Of a stretch of 53,742 nucleotides of DNA, positions 51,913 to 53,742 are shown one piece after another. The notes under the pieces are model-generated. The model was not told where the DNA came from. It searched no databases and saw only the letters and a program-made list of their open reading frames with translations. Made by a program: the position numbers and the translations under genes. How positions within the stretch are numbered: position 1 is the stretch's first letter; each line of letters opens with the position of its first letter. This DNA is from Planctomycetota bacterium. GTDB taxonomy: Bacteria > Planctomycetota > B15-G4. The stretch covers positions 1 to 53,742 of the forward strand of contig JAQWOM010000020.1 of the NCBI GenBank assembly GCA_029245865.1, written 5' to 3'.

Positions 51913-52377
51913 ATGGAGAATCTCGACTCAGGCAGCTTTTCTAGCCCTCCCGTCATCAAGCAGCTTTCGGTTTTCGTCCCCAATCGGCTGGGCGAGTTGC
52001 TGAAGGTCACCCGTTGCCTCGATGCTTACGGCCTCAGCATCCGCTCGATCAGCATTGTCGAGGCGGCGGATCATGCCGTGTTCCGGTTGCTTGTCGATCG
52101 TCCCGGGCTGGCCATGGAGACGTTGCGAACGGAGGGATACAGCGTTTTCGAGTCCGACCTTCTGGGTGTCGCTTTGCCATCCATGGACAGCGATCCCATT
52201 CGACGGGTGCTCTCGGCCCTCTTGCTGGCGGAACTCAACGTGCACTACGTCTACTCGTTGCTTGCTCCCACGACCAACACGCCGGTGCTTGCCGTGCATG
52301 TGGAAGACCTTGATGCGGCCGTGCGCGCGCTTTCCGAGAAAGGTCTCGAACTCATCGGACAGGAAGAGCTCGAGTAG
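51913..52377 (+). CDS. Double ACT-domain protein
   Basis: A 154-residue protein made of two ACT-like modules (about 13-80 and 85-150). The first has QLSVFVPNRLGELLKVTRCLDAYGLSIRSISI, typical of amino-acid-binding ACT folds. No catalytic domain is attached, so it is likely a small sensor or regulatory partner. The ATG at 51913 is preceded by TACCAT 8-9 bases upstream, which could be a promoter box giving a nearly leaderless mRNA. Its divergent neighbour is a lysine-type dehydrogenase. Confidence 0.88.
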   Translation: MENLDSGSFSSPPVIKQLSVFVPNRLGELLKVTRCLDAYGLSIRSISIVEAADHAVFRLLVDRPGLAMETLRTEGYSVFESDLLGVALPSMDSDPIRRVLSALLLAELNVHYVYSLLAPTTNTPVLAVHVEDLDAAVRALSEKGLELIGQEELE

Positions 52378-52387
52378 CGCTTCGGGT

Positions 52388-53506
52388 TCAGCCGGGTGAG
52401 CCCGGCTTGCGGGCCCGGATGATCCAGCTGTCGAACCAGCGTGCGGCGTGTGAACCCGTGGCGTGATCCATGCGCGTTGCCAGCTTGTTCTTCAGCAGGG
52501 CGAGTCCGCAGCCGATCCCACCGAGTCGTTGTTCGGAGAGCGCCATGAACTCGGGCAGAGGAAAAGTGATCTGGTAGTACCACTTGGACTCGATCACGTA
52601 GCCGCGGTCAGTCAGTTTTTGTTCAACAACTGAGCGAGGCAATCCATTCAGTTCACGTGCTGGAAGCAGGGGGCGAACACGTCGACGAGCGAACCCGCGT
52701 GACTCGGGGTTCAGGTCGCCGATGACCAGGGTGCCTCCGGATTCAACCAGGGCATCGAGCCGGTCGATGAAGACGTCCGCATCCGGCGCGAAGCTGATGA
52801 CACCGGAGTTGAGCACGACCTGAAAGGGTTTGTTGAAGGGCACGTCTTCCACGAAGCCCACGCGGGCGTCCAGATCGACGCCGAGTGTTTCGGCGTTGCG
52901 CTTGGCGATCTCCACCATGGCGGGACTGGGGTCGAAGGCCGAGGCCATGCCTCCTGCGAGAGCGGCTTCGATGCCCACCCAGCCGGCGCCGCAGCCGGCA
53001 TCCAGGACGCGCTCTCCGTGGGATGCTTGGCTGACGTCCGAGAGCAGTTTGCGCATCCAGCGATAGTGTCCGTAGGTCGGCGAGCCCGGCACGCCGTTCC
53101 AGCCCTCGGCATTGGCATCGAACTTGGCGCGGGTGGTGGTCTGTCCCAGAGCGTGCTGGAGACTGCGCACATACAGCACGGTGCGTTCGGGGCCGTGTGT
53201 CGTGGCCTTCAGTGTTTCGCTGCCCTTGAGGGCGAGGCGCGTGATGTGGCCGTTGGCGTCGATCCGGTAGATGGCGAGCAGGTGTCCCTGCGGCCAGAGC
53301 GCATCGCGCAGTGCGGCGAGGCGTTTGTCGTCGGGCAAACCCGGCAGCACCGCCAGCAGGGGGTTTTCTCCGCAGGCTGCGCCGAGCGTGGCGGCCTGAT
53401 CCGGCTGGGCGGAGCGCAACTCCACCATGTCGAGAGACTCGTCGCCGAGTTCGAGGTCCTCGACAATCGGAGCCAGGTCAGAAGCGGGGGAACTCGTCCT
53501 GTTCAT
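52388..53506 (-). CDS. Class I SAM-dependent methyltransferase
   Basis: A 372-residue protein. Residues 1-125 form a domain I do not recognise. The methyltransferase core (about 150-280) has VLDAGCGAGWVGIEAAL for SAM, FDPSPAMVEIAKRNAE and VVLNSGVISFA. The C-terminal part is basic. It converges with the ACT gene, 10 bp away. The substrate is unknown. Confidence 0.85.
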   Translation of the reverse strand: MNRTSSPASDLAPIVEDLELGDESLDMVELRSAQPDQAATLGAACGENPLLAVLPGLPDDKRLAALRDALWPQGHLLAIYRIDANGHITRLALKGSETLKATTHGPERTVLYVRSLQHALGQTTTRAKFDANAEGWNGVPGSPTYGHYRWMRKLLSDVSQASHGERVLDAGCGAGWVGIEAALAGGMASAFDPSPAMVEIAKRNAETLGVDLDARVGFVEDVPFNKPFQVVLNSGVISFAPDADVFIDRLDALVESGGTLVIGDLNPESRGFARRRVRPLLPARELNGLPRSVVEQKLTDRGYVIESKWYYQITFPLPEFMALSEQRLGGIGCGLALLKNKLATRMDHATGSHAARWFDSWIIRARKPGSPG

Positions 53507-53622
53507 GAAGTGTCCGGAAGGTCAGCCCGATGGCTGGAGGGGAGATCTCGGTTGCCGGCGGAGAGAAGTCTACCCCGTCTCAGGGCAGCTTCTCAGCCCC
53601 TCCTGAAAGCCGTTGTTTGTGG

Positions 53623-53742
53623 TCACTGCTCCGAGCGACCGAGCAGGCCGTCGATGATGTCGAAGATGAGCTGTTCATCGACGATGGGCTTCGAGATGTA
53701 CTCGTCGAAACCCGCCTCCAGAAAGCGTTCCCGATCGCCATG
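53623..53742 (-). CDS. Response-regulator receiver domain, 3' end only
   Basis: Forty codons, incomplete at the right window edge. The frame reads GDRERFLEAGFDEYISKPI and then a helix and stop, the last part of a CheY-like receiver with the conserved Lys-Pro. It could end a single-domain regulator or a hybrid kinase. Confidence 0.75.
   Translation of the reverse strand, partial: HGDRERFLEAGFDEYISKPIVDEQLIFDIIDGLLGRSEQ

Noticed and set aside
1..53742. tRNA, rRNA, CRISPR, insertion sequence, prophage or restriction-modification genes
   Set aside because: No cloverleaf-like T-loop sequence, regular spaced repeats, transposase or phage motifs were found on reading both strands; small RNAs cannot be excluded by eye.

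Overview
The window is GC-rich, densely coded DNA from an aerobic Gram-negative (diderm) bacterium. Aerobic life is shown by a complete aa3-type cytochrome c oxidase operon. A diderm envelope is suggested by many lipoproteins, an LPS-kinase-like protein, an ArnT-like membrane glycosyltransferase, an AsmA-like protein and an outer-membrane-secretin-like domain protein. ECF sigma and anti-sigma genes, Thr-type sulfatase-family lipoproteins, a free KamA and frequent GTG/TTG starts would fit Planctomycetota or another deep-branching marine lineage, but there is no rRNA or other decisive marker, so this is inference. No tRNA, rRNA, CRISPR array, insertion sequence or phage gene was recognised. The region looks like a chromosomal backbone of short operons, not an island.

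Layout. 1-3.3 kb (minus): an ArsM-like methyltransferase, cut by the window edge, and a sulfatase-superfamily lipoprotein. 3.4-7.1 kb (plus): malate dehydrogenase overlapping a divergent homodimeric pyruvate-dehydrogenase-E1-like protein. 7.1-13.5 kb (minus): the oxidase operon, transcribed as diheme cytochrome c, subunit II, subunit I, two different subunit III genes, subunit IV, a small CxxC membrane protein and a Sco-like protein with no cysteine at all. 13.7-18.6 kb: a KamA-type radical SAM enzyme, an LPS-kinase-like protein, thyA-folA and a cyclophilin-FKBP fusion. 18.8-23.1 kb: a lipoprotein, a Tam-like methyltransferase, a large DUF2062/AsmA-like fusion and a coiled-coil partner. 23.2-31.7 kb: an M3 peptidase, a second sulfatase-like lipoprotein, a molybdopterin oxidoreductase and a membrane glycosyltransferase. 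31.7-36.6 kb: a B12-type radical SAM protein, an MFS exporter, YjbQ, an iodotyrosine-deiodinase-like flavoprotein and an LPP20-like lipoprotein. 36.8-42 kb (plus): gpmA, MscS, a methyltransferase, two small heat shock proteins, thpR and a lipoprotein. 42.2-46.4 kb (plus): a tight operon of a DegT aminotransferase, asnB, orn and an EVE protein behind an 8-bp inverted repeat. 46.5-48.7 kb (minus): an ECF sigma factor, a membrane anti-sigma candidate and a secretin-domain protein. 48.9-53.7 kb: an EAL response regulator, a saccharopine-dehydrogenase-family enzyme divergent from a double-ACT protein with palindromes between them, a methyltransferase and the end of a receiver domain.

How the genes work together. 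mdh and the E1-like enzyme belong to central carbon metabolism, though no E2 or E3 gene is near. The cytochrome c and oxidase genes form one respiratory unit. thyA and folA form the dTMP/folate cycle. The sigma/anti-sigma/secretin-domain genes form a likely envelope-signalling cassette. The least expected items are the cysteine-free Sco-like protein beside a CxxC mini-protein, the sigma cassette, the bacterial iodotyrosine-deiodinase homologue, the dual-family prolyl isomerase and the DUF2062-AsmA fusion. All family assignments were made by reading motifs, with no database search.
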